Source: Paenibacillus gallinarum
GTDB taxonomy: Bacteria; Bacillota; Bacilli; Paenibacillales; Paenibacillaceae
DNA length: 64,000 bases
Assembly (NCBI RefSeq): GCF_014836635.1
Contig: NZ_JACSQL010000003.1
Span: 310,001-374,000 of the forward strand
Direction: 5' to 3'
Within the stretch, counting starts at the first letter, position 1; each line of letters starts with the position of its first letter. The position numbers and the translations under genes were made by a program. The notes below the pieces were generated by a model. The model made no database searches. It was not told the DNA's origin and saw nothing but the letters and a program-made list of their open reading frames with translations. Shown piece by piece: positions 26,329 through 35,368 of this stretch.

Positions 26329-27567
26329 GTGAAAAAAAGTGCAGGGAAATTCAACAAAATTTATGCTATGCAGCTTGCTACCATATTTATCGGTTTTATC
26401 ATTTTTGGTTTTTCAGAAAACATAAAAGGACCTGCGATTCCACGAATTCAGTTCGATTATATGTTAAATGAATCTCAGCTTGGCACCTTATTATCGCTTA
26501 ATGCATTAGGTTATTTGCTTGCTTGTTCTTTTACAGCTTACCTGACAAGAATATGGGGAATTAAACTGGTAACGGTTTTATCTTTTGCATCCATGGCTTT
26601 CTCAGGTATATTAATATTCTTCTCACAGCAGTATGTCATGTTTTCTGCCTCTTATTTTTTAATGTATATCGGTAACGGGATGCTAGAGATCGGATTAGCA
26701 ATTCTAGGGGCTCGCATTTTTGTTAAGAACACGGGAACGATGATGAACTTAACCCACGGCTTTTATGGTCTTAGTTCGACGGTAGCGCCACTTATTGCAA
26801 CAGGTCTCATGCAGGTTACAATTAACGGCCACACACTGGACTGGCGTGGAATGTATCTAGTAATGTTGCTATTATCCTTGATTCCCATTGTTTTCGCGCT
26901 GTTTAGTTCTTTTCCTGGCGATGATATTTCAAGAGAAGACCGAGTTCCTCTTAAAACTCTAATTAAAGATCCTGTTTTATGGCTCATGGTGCTTATCCTA
27001 TCCTTTGGTGTTGTATCTGAATTGGCTGTAGGAGGTTGGCTCGTTAACTTTTTAGAAAAAGCTTACGGTTGGGATACCGTTTCCGCATCGGGAATGCTCT
27101 CTGCATTCTTCTTATGTTTTTCACTTGCAAGATTATTGCTTGGACCGTTAACAGACAAAATCGGTTTTACTATATCCTTAACTATTTTTTCAGGCATCTC
27201 TGCGGTTTGTACGTTTATTGCTATTTTTGGTGGAAAAGAACTAGCCTTTTTCTTTGCCGCCGCTGGAATAGGTATTGCTATGATTTATCCTACAGTGATG
27301 GCTTTTATTGCTAGGAGATATCCTAATGGGAGTGACACGGCGATCACTTTTACGGTAACGCTTATGGGAGTCGGTAGTGTAATTGGTAATTATCTGATCG
27401 GGTTAGTAACGGAAATAACAAAAGGTATTTTCGGAGCAGATACTCAGTTGGGGCTATATCGTGGACTCCAGGCCGGGTATGGATTTATCGGTTTATGTGC
27501 AGCTTTGTGTATGGTTACAGGAATTATCTTATATATTTATTTAGGTAAAAGGAAAGAGATCATTTAA
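26329..27567 (+). CDS. MFS transporter, sugar-permease-like
   Basis: A 412-residue protein with about twelve hydrophobic segments, starting LATIFIGFIIFGFSENIKGP and ending GLCAALCMVTGIILYIYLG. The substitution of the usual MFS loop A motif is loose (LTRIWGIKLVT), and the overall style resembles the fucose-permease/FHS group. GTG 26329 is preceded by AAGGAG at 12 bases. It is monocistronic. Being next to the xylanase suggests sugar uptake, but that is only positional. Confidence 0.85.
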   Translation: MKKSAGKFNKIYAMQLATIFIGFIIFGFSENIKGPAIPRIQFDYMLNESQLGTLLSLNALGYLLACSFTAYLTRIWGIKLVTVLSFASMAFSGILIFFSQQYVMFSASYFLMYIGNGMLEIGLAILGARIFVKNTGTMMNLTHGFYGLSSTVAPLIATGLMQVTINGHTLDWRGMYLVMLLLSLIPIVFALFSSFPGDDISREDRVPLKTLIKDPVLWLMVLILSFGVVSELAVGGWLVNFLEKAYGWDTVSASGMLSAFFLCFSLARLLLGPLTDKIGFTISLTIFSGISAVCTFIAIFGGKELAFFFAAAGIGIAMIYPTVMAFIARRYPNGSDTAITFTVTLMGVGSVIGNYLIGLVTEITKGIFGADTQLGLYRGLQAGYGFIGLCAALCMVTGIILYIYLGKRKEII

Positions 27568-27615
27568 GTTAAAGATAGGTTTTACATACATCTATTCATA
27601 ACGAAAGTTATCATG

Positions 27616-27674
27616 AAAAAAGAGCAACCTTAGTCCAGTTGAGTGACGAACTAAGGTTGCTTTTGATGTTTTTT
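27616..27674. terminator. Bidirectional terminator between MFS and P450 genes
   Basis: GCAACCTTAGT (27624-27634) and ACTAAGGTTGC (27650-27660) are flanked by A-rich and T-rich runs. Confidence 0.85.
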
Positions 27675-27741
27675 AGTAATGATCTGTTAACTTCAAAAAT
27701 TGGCTACCTTATACATAGAGAGAGTTACTCATCAGAGAGAT

Positions 27742-28971
27742 TTATTTATACACACGAACAGGCAGGGAGATTAAGGTTTGCCCTGTTGCTGCAGGCGTTA
27801 AATTTTGTTCAAGCTTAAAGTCTGATACGGGTTCAATTCGTGAAAATTTATCCATGAATAACCCGATCCCTATATTCGCTTCCATCCGTGCCAGAGGAGC
27901 ACCCAAGCAAAAATGAGGCCCATTGCCGAAAGTTAAATGCTGTTTGTTGTTGGAACGGTGAATGTCTAAAGTAAACGGGTTGCTGAATACTTCTTCATCC
28001 ATGTTCGCTGCGCTCATCCAAGCAACGACGACATCACCTTTCTTTAAGGGAACGCCTAACAAGTCGTTATCTTTTTTGACAGTCCGGTCCATTTTTGCAA
28101 TGTTAAACCGGAAACGGAGCATTTCTTCTACCGTGTTAGGCAGCAGTTCGCGGTTTGCTCGGACTTCTTCGTATATTTGATCATTGTCATAGAGGAACGA
28201 GTAAAACGTGTTCGCGAGTAAATGGCTCGTTGTTTCGATGCCAGCACCGAGAATAAACATCGTCATTCTTACAATCTCGTCATCCGTTAGACGTTCCCCG
28301 TCTACTTCAGCCTGGATCAGATCCGATATGATGTCGTCCGCTAGATTTGATCGTTTCTGTACAATATAAGGGAAGAGATAATTATAGTATTCCTTGGCGG
28401 CTTCGCGTTTTAATTCATTTACCTTTTCTGCATTCTCTTTTGGAATGGGGAGGAATAAATCGTATACCCAGTTCTGGAATAACTCACGGTCTTTAGAAGG
28501 GACACCTAACAGATCGGCAATCACAATTGTAGGAAGGGCGCTGGCAAAATCTTTAACAACATCAATGACTTGTTTCTCTTCTATATCGCTGAGAAGCCCA
28601 TTCACAATTTCATGAATTCGAGGCTCCCATAATTTTAAACTGCGCGGTGTGAAAGCAGCTGAAAGTAACGAACGGCTTTTTCTGTGTTCAGGAGGATCGG
28701 ACATAAGATTCACTTTGCCCATATGTTTTCCCTCATCATTATCAGCACCAACGCTGATGGTAGTACGTGTTCTTACACTGGAGAAATGTTCATAATCACT
28801 AAGCACTTTTTTTACATCTTTGTACCGATATACATTCCACGTATTCGTTGCTTCATTAAAGCTTACCGGTTCATTTTCTAGTTTGTTCTTATACCATTCG
28901 TAAGGATTAAATTCGTGGGTAGGTGATTGAAATTGAGTGATTTCCTCTAAGGAGATGATTTCATTTTTCAT
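27742..28971 (-). CDS. Cytochrome P450
   Basis: About 409 residues of a soluble bacterial P450. The heme loop reads FGNGPHFCLGAPLARME with the axial cysteine, the I-helix reads MFILGAGIETTSHLL, and the K-helix ExxR is in EEMLRFR. It resembles Bacillus CYP109-type enzymes that hydroxylate fatty acids or terpenoids. ATG 28971 follows AGGAGG at about 7 bases. No ferredoxin or reductase gene is nearby, so it must share a redox partner. It faces the PadR gene, and a 30-bp palindrome in between is the probable control site. Confidence 0.93.
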   Translation of the reverse strand: MKNEIISLEEITQFQSPTHEFNPYEWYKNKLENEPVSFNEATNTWNVYRYKDVKKVLSDYEHFSSVRTRTTISVGADNDEGKHMGKVNLMSDPPEHRKSRSLLSAAFTPRSLKLWEPRIHEIVNGLLSDIEEKQVIDVVKDFASALPTIVIADLLGVPSKDRELFQNWVYDLFLPIPKENAEKVNELKREAAKEYYNYLFPYIVQKRSNLADDIISDLIQAEVDGERLTDDEIVRMTMFILGAGIETTSHLLANTFYSFLYDNDQIYEEVRANRELLPNTVEEMLRFRFNIAKMDRTVKKDNDLLGVPLKKGDVVVAWMSAANMDEEVFSNPFTLDIHRSNNKQHLTFGNGPHFCLGAPLARMEANIGIGLFMDKFSRIEPVSDFKLEQNLTPAATGQTLISLPVRVYK

Positions 28972-29019
28972 GTCGTATCCTCCTCTGATTTTTGAATTGA
29001 TGTTCCTTACTGGCAAGTT

Positions 29020-29049
29020 GTGTTAAATTAACATATGTTATTTTAACAC
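29020..29049. promoter_or_regulatory. 30-bp palindrome between P450 and padR
   Basis: The arms are GTGTTAAATTAACAT and ATGTTATTTTAACAC, which are inverted copies with one mismatched pair. It lies about 50 bases upstream of the P450 start. A long AT-rich dyad fits a PadR-type operator, so PadR probably controls the P450 gene and perhaps itself. Confidence 0.65.
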
Positions 29050-29204
29050 AGGAGAGTAAATTGGTGATACATCCCAACGACCCATGGCTTAAAGTCTAGT
29101 ACCTATTAAAAATATGTCGAATTCTGATTGAATTAAGACTAGCGGTTGTTTCGATAACAAGGCATAATTCAGATACAACAGTAATTAATGAAAGGGAAGC
29201 GTTC

Positions 29205-29717
29205 ATGTATATCGAACTACTTATATTAATGCAGATTGAAGAATCTCCGAAATATGGATACGAAATTAAAAAAGAAATACAGAATGATTTAGGATATTTA
29301 ACGGATGTTAATCACAATATGCTATATCCGACGTTGCGGCGTTTTACAGAGCAAGGTTTTGTTACGAAGAAGATTAATGAACAAAATGGGAGACCCAATC
29401 AATATGTATATGAAATTACGGATTCTGGTCGAAGAAAGATTACCGATTTAATAAATGCTTTTTCGGATAAAGAGTCGAAGCATCAAATTGAGTTTTTGAT
29501 CAGGGTATCTCTTTTTCAGCGAATTTCGAAAGAAAACCAGCTTCGAATCTTGAATATGAGAAAAAAAGATCTGGAATTACTCGAAGCAGATCTTACGAAA
29601 TGGCAAAAGAAACATGTTCGTGATATGTACAGGTATGAAGTGTTACAACTATCCATCGCTCAGGTGAGAGGTGAGATGAAATGGATACAAGAGCTAATTC
29701 GTAAGGAGGGGGAGTAG
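29205..29717 (+). CDS. PadR family transcriptional regulator
   Basis: The 170-residue protein starts YIELLILMQIEESPKYGYEI and has the winged helix MLYPTLRRFTEQGFVTKKI...GRPNQYVYEITDSGRRKI typical of PadR, then a C-terminal helical dimerisation domain (VSLFQRISKENQLRI to the end), as in the longer PadR subgroup. ATG 29205 follows AAAGGGAAG. It is divergent from the P450 gene, separated by about 230 bp holding a 30-bp palindrome. The ligand is unknown. Confidence 0.9.
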   Translation: MYIELLILMQIEESPKYGYEIKKEIQNDLGYLTDVNHNMLYPTLRRFTEQGFVTKKINEQNGRPNQYVYEITDSGRRKITDLINAFSDKESKHQIEFLIRVSLFQRISKENQLRILNMRKKDLELLEADLTKWQKKHVRDMYRYEVLQLSIAQVRGEMKWIQELIRKEGE

Positions 29718-29848
29718 AAGGAGTCAACTTCTGTTCTCTTTTTATAATGTGATAAAAAATAAAATTCTTGACATTTACTCCTAGTGATACAGGTGCTTGA
29801 CAGCCGTTTGTTATACTATAACTACTACCCATTCATAGGAGGCATTAC

Positions 29849-30454
29849 ATGTTTCAACATAGTAATCAGCATTACGAAGAAGTTAACTTCAGCACTCAAG
29901 ATTTAAGGTATGGAGAACTCATCAGCTGTACATTTTATCGTTGTTCGTTCATGAACGGTTCATTGGAAGAGATCACGTCCAGCAACTGCCGGTTTATGGA
30001 GTGTGATTTTCGTGGAGCATCTCTGAACGGTTCCATTCATAAAGAAAGTGCATTTGAGAATTGCAACTTTAAAGGAGCTAATCTTTATGTTTCGAAATTT
30101 GAACAATGTAAAATGACGGGCTCCGATTTTTCAGGTGCAGATATTGATGGCATCACGATCGTCGAAGGGGATTGGTCATATACAAATCTAAGACATTCCC
30201 GGCTTAATAAACAGGATTTGCGAGGAGTTAAGTTTTATGAAGCTGACTTGTCAGGTGCCAATCTGGAAAAAGCCGATTTAAGAAATAGTGATTTAACAAT
30301 GGCAGTATTAGCTAAAGCGAATATGCAGGGGGCTGACCTAAGAGGATCTGCGATGCAAGGCGTGGATTTCAAAACGCTGAGCATTGCAGGCGTGCGAATG
30401 GACACGGATCAGGCGGTATTGTTTACACTTTCTCATGGAGCAAAGGTGGACTAA
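29849..30454 (+). CDS. Pentapeptide-repeat protein (Qnr-like length)
   Basis: A 201-residue protein made mostly of A(D/N)LXX repeats: FSGADIDGI, ADLSGANLEKADLRNSDL, AKANMQGADLRGSAMQGVDF. They would fold as a right-handed quadrilateral beta-helix that mimics DNA. Length and the interruption in the first half resemble Qnr proteins, which protect DNA gyrase from quinolones. I cannot tell a true Qnr from other family members without comparison. No signal peptide is visible, so it is cytoplasmic. ATG follows TAGGAGG and the gene has its own terminator. Confidence 0.87.
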   Translation: MFQHSNQHYEEVNFSTQDLRYGELISCTFYRCSFMNGSLEEITSSNCRFMECDFRGASLNGSIHKESAFENCNFKGANLYVSKFEQCKMTGSDFSGADIDGITIVEGDWSYTNLRHSRLNKQDLRGVKFYEADLSGANLEKADLRNSDLTMAVLAKANMQGADLRGSAMQGVDFKTLSIAGVRMDTDQAVLFTLSHGAKVD

Positions 30455-30481
30455 CGAGCGGAACTAGAGAAAACAAAAGAT

Positions 30482-30516
30482 AACACCGGTATAATGCTGG
30501 TGTTTTTGTCTTTTTT
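30482..30516 (+). terminator. Rho-independent terminator
   Basis: AACACCGG and CTGGTGTT with loop TATAATG, then T-rich sequence. It ends the pentapeptide-repeat gene. Confidence 0.85.
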
Positions 30517-30547
30517 AAATCTAATGTTTTTTACGCAAAAATAAGTA

Positions 30548-30573
30548 AGAACCGTCTTACATAAGACGGTTCT
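30548..30573 (-). terminator. Hairpin overlapping the stop codon of the next minus-strand gene
   Basis: AGAACCGTCTTA (30548-30559) and TAAGACGGTTCT (30562-30573) form a 12-bp perfect stem with a 2-base centre. The stop codon of the minus-strand gene (complement of 30557-30559) is inside the stem. Confidence 0.75.
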
Positions 30574-30919
30574 CCAAAGATTCGATTGCAAGGAGTAGTG
30601 CAGTTAAGCGACGCTCATTTAATGTTTTTTGAGAACTGCCTTCTTTTGCTTTTGTTATTTGTTTTTCAATAGAGGGAAGGATACCTTGCAGGACTTCTTT
30701 AGAAGTCAATATGATTTCTTCGTTATAGTTAAAATCCTCCTCATTCCAAGTCCCTTTTAAGCTTTCTAAACCAATCTTCACTGCGTTCAGTCTTTTTTTG
30801 ACAAGAGTTGTGCTTGAACCTTTTTCTGTCATGGTTTTATAAGCATTCGTAAGTTTATTCATCGTTGACTCCAAGGATTTAATGGACAAATCCTGGATTT
30901 CTTGGCTAACCGTATTCAT
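30557..30919 (-). CDS. Hypothetical protein with internal duplication
   Basis: About 120 residues that I do not recognise. It is predicted to be helical and soluble, without signal peptide or cysteines. Two halves look duplicated: TEKGSSTTLVKKRLNAVKIG followed by LESL, and AKEGSSQKTLNERRLTALLL followed by AIESL, about 60 residues apart. An ATG at 30919 is the likely start; a TTG two codons earlier is possible and the ribosome site is weak. The duplication suggests a two-unit helical bundle, perhaps a small binding or stress protein. Confidence 0.7.
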   Translation of the reverse strand: MNTVSQEIQDLSIKSLESTMNKLTNAYKTMTEKGSSTTLVKKRLNAVKIGLESLKGTWNEEDFNYNEEIILTSKEVLQGILPSIEKQITKAKEGSSQKTLNERRLTALLLAIESLENRLM

Positions 30920-31006
30920 ATACAAACCACACTTTCATTTTAATAAACCAACATCCTTTAACAAGTTGCTAAACGCTTTGCTCTCACCTTGGCATTTTCC
31001 GAATAC

Positions 31007-31807
31007 TCATCCTTTATCTTTTCTAAACTTTGCTGGGCTTACCCCTATCATTCTACGAAACAGATTGGCAAAATGATTATAGTTATTAAATCCTACATCA
31101 TGTGCTGCTTCGGTTGCCGTTCTCCCCATATGTTCCATATAGATAGCAGCCTGCTTGATTCTCATTCGATTCACATGTTCAATCATACTTTCACCCATTT
31201 CTTCTTTAAAAAGATGAGACAGTCTTGAAGAAGATAAGCCGGCGGCATCTGCTAAATCTTGAATTCGTATCTCGTTATTCATAGAGTGAGACAGGTTTTG
31301 CAAAGTAAGGATGATTCGCGGGTCGTGCTTTCTATGTAATTGCTGTGCGAGTAGCAGGATAATCTCCCGAATTGTATTTTCACATAAAGCATACCAATAA
31401 TCCGATCGCTCTCTAGCATGATAGAGGATATGTTCCAATCCATCGGTAACTCGTTGCTGGGTATATCCATCCGGGATAGGTACGATAAGAAACTCTTCCT
31501 GAGGCAAATAACTTATTTCCATGAGTTTATGAAAATGAACCCAGATAAAGTTCCAACGACAGCCTTCCACTGTACCATATTCATGAGGAGTGTCGGCACG
31601 TAGTAGTCCAAGTTCTCCTGCATGTATATGTTTACACCCCTCTGGTGTATGGAAATATCCTTCCCCTTCGAGTGTGTATACCATGAGCCAGTCTCCCATT
31701 CCCTTGGGGCGGCTGTGACTATATGTGTCGTCTTCATTAAAATGTCCGCTCAGAATATCTCCATAACGCGTAGCTGTATAATTCACAGTTCGATATTGAG
31801 GAGCCAT
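31007..31807 (-). CDS. AraC family transcriptional regulator
   Basis: About 266 residues. The N-terminal half is an AraC-type cupin sensor (YTLEGEGYFHTPEGCKHIHA, GELGLLRADTPHEYG). The C-terminus has two helix-turn-helix motifs: IRIQDLADAAGLSSSRLSHLFKEE... and RTATEAAHDVGFNNYNHFANLF, ending with GVSPAKFRK. ATG 31807 follows AGGAGG. It is divergent from the dioxygenase-GH105 genes with 134 bp between, so it likely activates them in response to a plant cell-wall sugar. Confidence 0.9.
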   Translation of the reverse strand: MAPQYRTVNYTATRYGDILSGHFNEDDTYSHSRPKGMGDWLMVYTLEGEGYFHTPEGCKHIHAGELGLLRADTPHEYGTVEGCRWNFIWVHFHKLMEISYLPQEEFLIVPIPDGYTQQRVTDGLEHILYHARERSDYWYALCENTIREIILLLAQQLHRKHDPRIILTLQNLSHSMNNEIRIQDLADAAGLSSSRLSHLFKEEMGESMIEHVNRMRIKQAAIYMEHMGRTATEAAHDVGFNNYNHFANLFRRMIGVSPAKFRKDKG

Positions 31808-31941
31808 GCATTGTCCTCCTAATTCGAGATCGGTAGCAGAATCCATGCAGTTTACAGCAAGAATCCTACTTCTTATCTATTATGGATTCCTGTAAGCTGT
31901 TGTCAACCGATAAGGTATGTTTAATAAGGAGATGAGTAGCC

Positions 31942-32751
31942 GTGAACAAAGAGTTGAAAACGCTATCCCCCGATCAGTGGAATCTGTTTCAAAAGGAAGG
32001 GTATATCATCGTAAAAGGGCTGTTTAGTGAAGAGGATCTATGCCGGATTGATGATACATTTGATGATATCAGTAATTCATTTATTCCAGGTTATTTCGAA
32101 CCTGATTTGGAGACTGCTTCAGGCGATCCACTGAAACGGTACCCAAGGGTCATGCATCCGCACCGTTTCAATGAAACGGCTAAATCCTACATGCTGCATA
32201 AACCGGTACTTGAAGTACTTGAAGATCTCTATGGTGAAGAAGCGCTAGCTGCACAAAGTATGTTCTATTATAAGCCACCCGGCTCCCGAGGTCAGGCACT
32301 GCATCAAGATAATTTTTATTTACAGGTAGAGCCTGGCAACTGTATAGCGGCTTGGACTGCCATTGATCCTGCTACACTTGAGAATGGCGGACTGCTTGTA
32401 GTACCTCAAACTAGCGAACATGATATCGTATGTCCGGAAGAGGCGGATTCCAAAGAATCTTTTACGACGCACTATGTGAAACCGCCAAAGGATACATCAG
32501 CCATACCTGCAATTATGGATCGTGGAGATGTATTATTTTTTAATGGGAATCTTATTCACGGTTCGTACCGGAACAAAACAAAAGATCAATTCCGCCGCGC
32601 TTTTATCTGCCACTATGTGGGTGCATCCGCCACTCATATCAGTAATCATTATCGTCCTCTGTATCGTGCAGACGGTTCTGCCATTGATCTTGAGATAAAT
32701 CCGGATGGGGGACCTTGCGGTGTAGAGTTCGATAATGTTTATCCTCATTAA
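31942..32751 (+). CDS. Phytanoyl-CoA dioxygenase (PhyH) family protein
   Basis: The 269-residue protein is an Fe(II)/2-oxoglutarate-type oxygenase. The iron triad would be His and Asp of ALHQDNFYL and the distal His in FNGNLIHGSYRNKT, with Arg in the RRAFICHYVG region for 2-oxoglutarate. GTG 31942 follows AAGGAGATGA. Bacterial family members hydroxylate diverse small molecules. It sits between an AraC regulator and a GH105 hydrolase, a combination often seen in carbohydrate loci, but its substrate is unknown. Confidence 0.87.
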   Translation: MNKELKTLSPDQWNLFQKEGYIIVKGLFSEEDLCRIDDTFDDISNSFIPGYFEPDLETASGDPLKRYPRVMHPHRFNETAKSYMLHKPVLEVLEDLYGEEALAAQSMFYYKPPGSRGQALHQDNFYLQVEPGNCIAAWTAIDPATLENGGLLVVPQTSEHDIVCPEEADSKESFTTHYVKPPKDTSAIPAIMDRGDVLFFNGNLIHGSYRNKTKDQFRRAFICHYVGASATHISNHYRPLYRADGSAIDLEINPDGGPCGVEFDNVYPH

Positions 32752-32803
32752 TCATGTGCACTCAAATGGGATTAAGACGGAAAACTCTATATCAATTACC
32801 AAT

Positions 32804-32817
32804 TGTGAACGCTATAA
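32804..32817 (+). promoter_or_regulatory. cre-like site overlapping a -10 box before GH105
   Basis: TGTGAACGCTATAA matches the cre consensus at 13 of 14 positions. It overlaps TATAAT at 32813-32818, a plausible -10 box for the GH105 gene. Confidence 0.55.
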
Positions 32818-32873
32818 TATGATCTATATGAATTGCCTATTATGAAAGACTAGACGAAGGAGGTAGGAAAATA

Positions 32874-34010
32874 ATGATCCTGATTCAATCAGAGTGTGAG
32901 TGGGCAACAAAGGTGGCTGCTTCCATCATGGAACGAACACCTAAGCTGTATGAGGGTGAAGGCTATAATGGAAAATGGTCATATGATTACGGTGTAATAT
33001 TGAAAGGATTCGCGAAACTGTGGCAGATTACCGGTGAAGCTCAATATTTTCAGTACATTCGGGACAATATGGATCATTTCATACAGGATGATGGTACGAT
33101 TCGAGGATACCGTCAGGAAGAATATAATATTGATCATATAAACAATGGTAAGCTTCTGTTTGTACTATACAATGAGACAGGTGAAGAAAAATATAAAAAG
33201 GCTGCTGCTCTCCTTCGCGATCAACTTCGCAGCCATCCGCGCACTTCGGAAGGCGCTTTTTGGCATAAACAAGTATACCCTCATCAGATCTGGCTGGATG
33301 GGCTTTATATGGGATCGCCTTTTTACTTAGAGTACTTGCTGAATTTTGAACAGGATGGTGATATTGGAGATGTGACCCGGCAATTTATTCTTTGTGAACG
33401 GCATACCAAAGACGAACAGACGGGACTCTTATTCCATGCTTGGGACGAGAAACGGGAACAGCCGTGGGCAGATCGGGTAACGGGATTATCACCGAATTTT
33501 TGGGGAAGGTCACTTGGTTGGTATGTGATGGCTTTAGTTGATGTCCTGGAACTTTTGCCAGCAAATCATCAAGATCGAGGGGAGCTTACTCGTATCTTGA
33601 ATGATACTTTAGACGCTCTTCGTGAGGTGCAGGATCCGGATTCGGGTGTATGGTATCAAGTAGTAAATGAAGGGTCACGCAAAGGTAACTATTTGGAAGC
33701 TTCCGCTTCCAGTATGATTGTATACGCGATTGCTAAAGGGCTTCGTCTGAATTTGCTTTCTTCGGAATGGTTGAATGTATTAGATCAGGCCTATGCTGGT
33801 CTTATTGCTGAATTTATTCTGGAGACAAAAGAAGGCTGGGTTAACCTGAATAAAAATTGCCAGGTTGCAGGACTTGGTGGCAATTCCCGCCGAGATGGAA
33901 CTTATGCCTACTATATCAGTGAACCGATCATTACGAATGATCAAAAGGGACTGGGAGCATTTTTGCAGGCAACCACGGAATATGAGAATCTAAACCGGCC
34001 TACTCACTAA
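32874..34010 (+). CDS. Unsaturated glucuronyl/rhamnogalacturonyl hydrolase, GH105 (YteR-like)
   Basis: The 378-residue protein has the (alpha/alpha)6-barrel pattern of GH88/GH105: KWSYDYGVILKGFAKLW, YNIDHINNGKLLFVLY, YPHQIWLDGLYMGSPFYLEY with the catalytic Asp of the IWLDGLYM motif, NFWGRSLGWYVMALVDVLE and GTYAYYISEPIITNDQKGLGAF. No signal peptide; cytoplasmic. It removes the 4,5-unsaturated uronic acid from lyase products of pectin. ATG follows AGGAGG. A cre-like site in its promoter suggests catabolite repression. The polysaccharide lyases it would need are not in the window. Confidence 0.92.
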   Translation: MILIQSECEWATKVAASIMERTPKLYEGEGYNGKWSYDYGVILKGFAKLWQITGEAQYFQYIRDNMDHFIQDDGTIRGYRQEEYNIDHINNGKLLFVLYNETGEEKYKKAAALLRDQLRSHPRTSEGAFWHKQVYPHQIWLDGLYMGSPFYLEYLLNFEQDGDIGDVTRQFILCERHTKDEQTGLLFHAWDEKREQPWADRVTGLSPNFWGRSLGWYVMALVDVLELLPANHQDRGELTRILNDTLDALREVQDPDSGVWYQVVNEGSRKGNYLEASASSMIVYAIAKGLRLNLLSSEWLNVLDQAYAGLIAEFILETKEGWVNLNKNCQVAGLGGNSRRDGTYAYYISEPIITNDQKGLGAFLQATTEYENLNRPTH

Positions 34011-34058
34011 GCCATATAAAATCAAAAGTTAAATAATCAGAGGATGTATACTGTAGAA

Positions 34059-34083
34059 GTCGCCAAATTTGGCGGCTTTTTTG
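34059..34083 (+). terminator. Rho-independent terminator
   Basis: GTCGCCAAATTTGGCGGC followed by seven T. The remaining part of the 267-bp gap up to the next gene shows no other clear feature. Confidence 0.85.
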
Positions 34084-34277
34084 TTTTTTGTTTTTTGTTT
34101 CATACTTGAATTCTATTAGTAAGGGTCAGCAAGCAGTTAATCATGATACATACATATGAAAAATAATAAACATCATGTCTATCAACTATTCTAGTGAATA
34201 TAGACGTATTTCCGTAACGGAAACTCACTTCCTTCCATAGTATATAAAATAGATTTTGAGACAGTGGAGGGAGAATT

Positions 34278-35348
34278 ATGGAAGCAATACGTTTACTCAT
34301 GATTATAGATAAGTTCGAGGTAGGTGGAACAGAGACATATGTATCCGCTGTCGTAGAAGAATTGTTGAGACGTAAGATTGCTGTCTATGTAGCAGGTAAA
34401 CCAGGTAATCTACTGTCAAAGTTTAAAGCGATTGGTTGTCCTACTTTTACGAATATTCGTAATCAGGAAAAGTTTGAGAGATGGATTGTAAAACATAAGA
34501 TTAACATGATCAATGCTCACCACGAAACGACGGGAACACTCGGCAGCCAACTCAGCAAGAAACTGAAAATCCCATTTATATTCACCATCCACGGAACCTA
34601 CTATCCACGCTCCCTGATTAATAGAGTCATGAAGAAATGCGACGAACGTAAGGCCGTAATCAGTGTCAGTTTTCCCGTGAAAAAATGGCTTGAAGAAAAA
34701 AACATCTCCTCCATTGTGATCCCAAACGGTATCAATACAGAACAATTTATATATAGCAAAAATAGAGAACTTCTCAAACAGCTTGGCATACCTAGAAAAT
34801 CGAGAGTGCTCTTGTATGTCAGTCGCTTAGAAGACGAAAAAGGAGATGTCTGCAAAGATTTCATTCGAGCGGCTCAGCGTTTTATGGATAAAGAAGCGGA
34901 TGTACAGGTGGTAATCGTCGGCGGTGGTCCCGATCTGAATAGTGTACAAAAACTGGCTGCAAAAAAACACGCTCAGCGAATTCATATATTAGGAGAGAGA
35001 CTAGACACGGTCTCACTATTCTCCATCAGCGATGTGGTAATTGGTACAGGAAGAGTTGCCCTTGAAGCCATGTCCTGTAAACGCCCAGTGATTGCGATTG
35101 GCAGTAAAGGGGTCTTTGGTATTGTGAAACCAGAAAATTTTAATGTGGCCTGGAAGTATTATTTTGGGGATCACAGAGCTAAACAAACGGCGGATACGAA
35201 AAGAATTGAGCGATTAATCGGTGCTGCACTCCGTTCAAAGAAAACATCTGCCGTATGGGGAGACGCAGGACGAGAGTTTGTTAAGAATAAGTTTCATATA
35301 TCAGGTATCACGGATAAGTTACTCGCTGTATATCACAAGATGGTCTAA
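34278..35348 (+). CDS. Glycosyltransferase family 4
   Basis: A 356-residue GT-B fold enzyme: N-terminal IIDKFEVGGTETYVSAVVEELL, IINA-type acceptor helix INAHHETTGTLGSQL, a middle VIPNGINTEQF followed by VLLYVSRLEDEKG, and a C-terminal nucleotide-sugar site VIGTGRVALEAMSCKRPVIA. The family transfers activated sugars retaining the configuration. No membrane segment. ATG follows TGGAGGG. It starts the glycan cluster and is followed by a PIG-L deacetylase after 20 bases. Confidence 0.9.
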   Translation: MEAIRLLMIIDKFEVGGTETYVSAVVEELLRRKIAVYVAGKPGNLLSKFKAIGCPTFTNIRNQEKFERWIVKHKINMINAHHETTGTLGSQLSKKLKIPFIFTIHGTYYPRSLINRVMKKCDERKAVISVSFPVKKWLEEKNISSIVIPNGINTEQFIYSKNRELLKQLGIPRKSRVLLYVSRLEDEKGDVCKDFIRAAQRFMDKEADVQVVIVGGGPDLNSVQKLAAKKHAQRIHILGERLDTVSLFSISDVVIGTGRVALEAMSCKRPVIAIGSKGVFGIVKPENFNVAWKYYFGDHRAKQTADTKRIERLIGAALRSKKTSAVWGDAGREFVKNKFHISGITDKLLAVYHKMV

Positions 35349-35368
35349 AGAAGCTGGGGGATTGCTTT

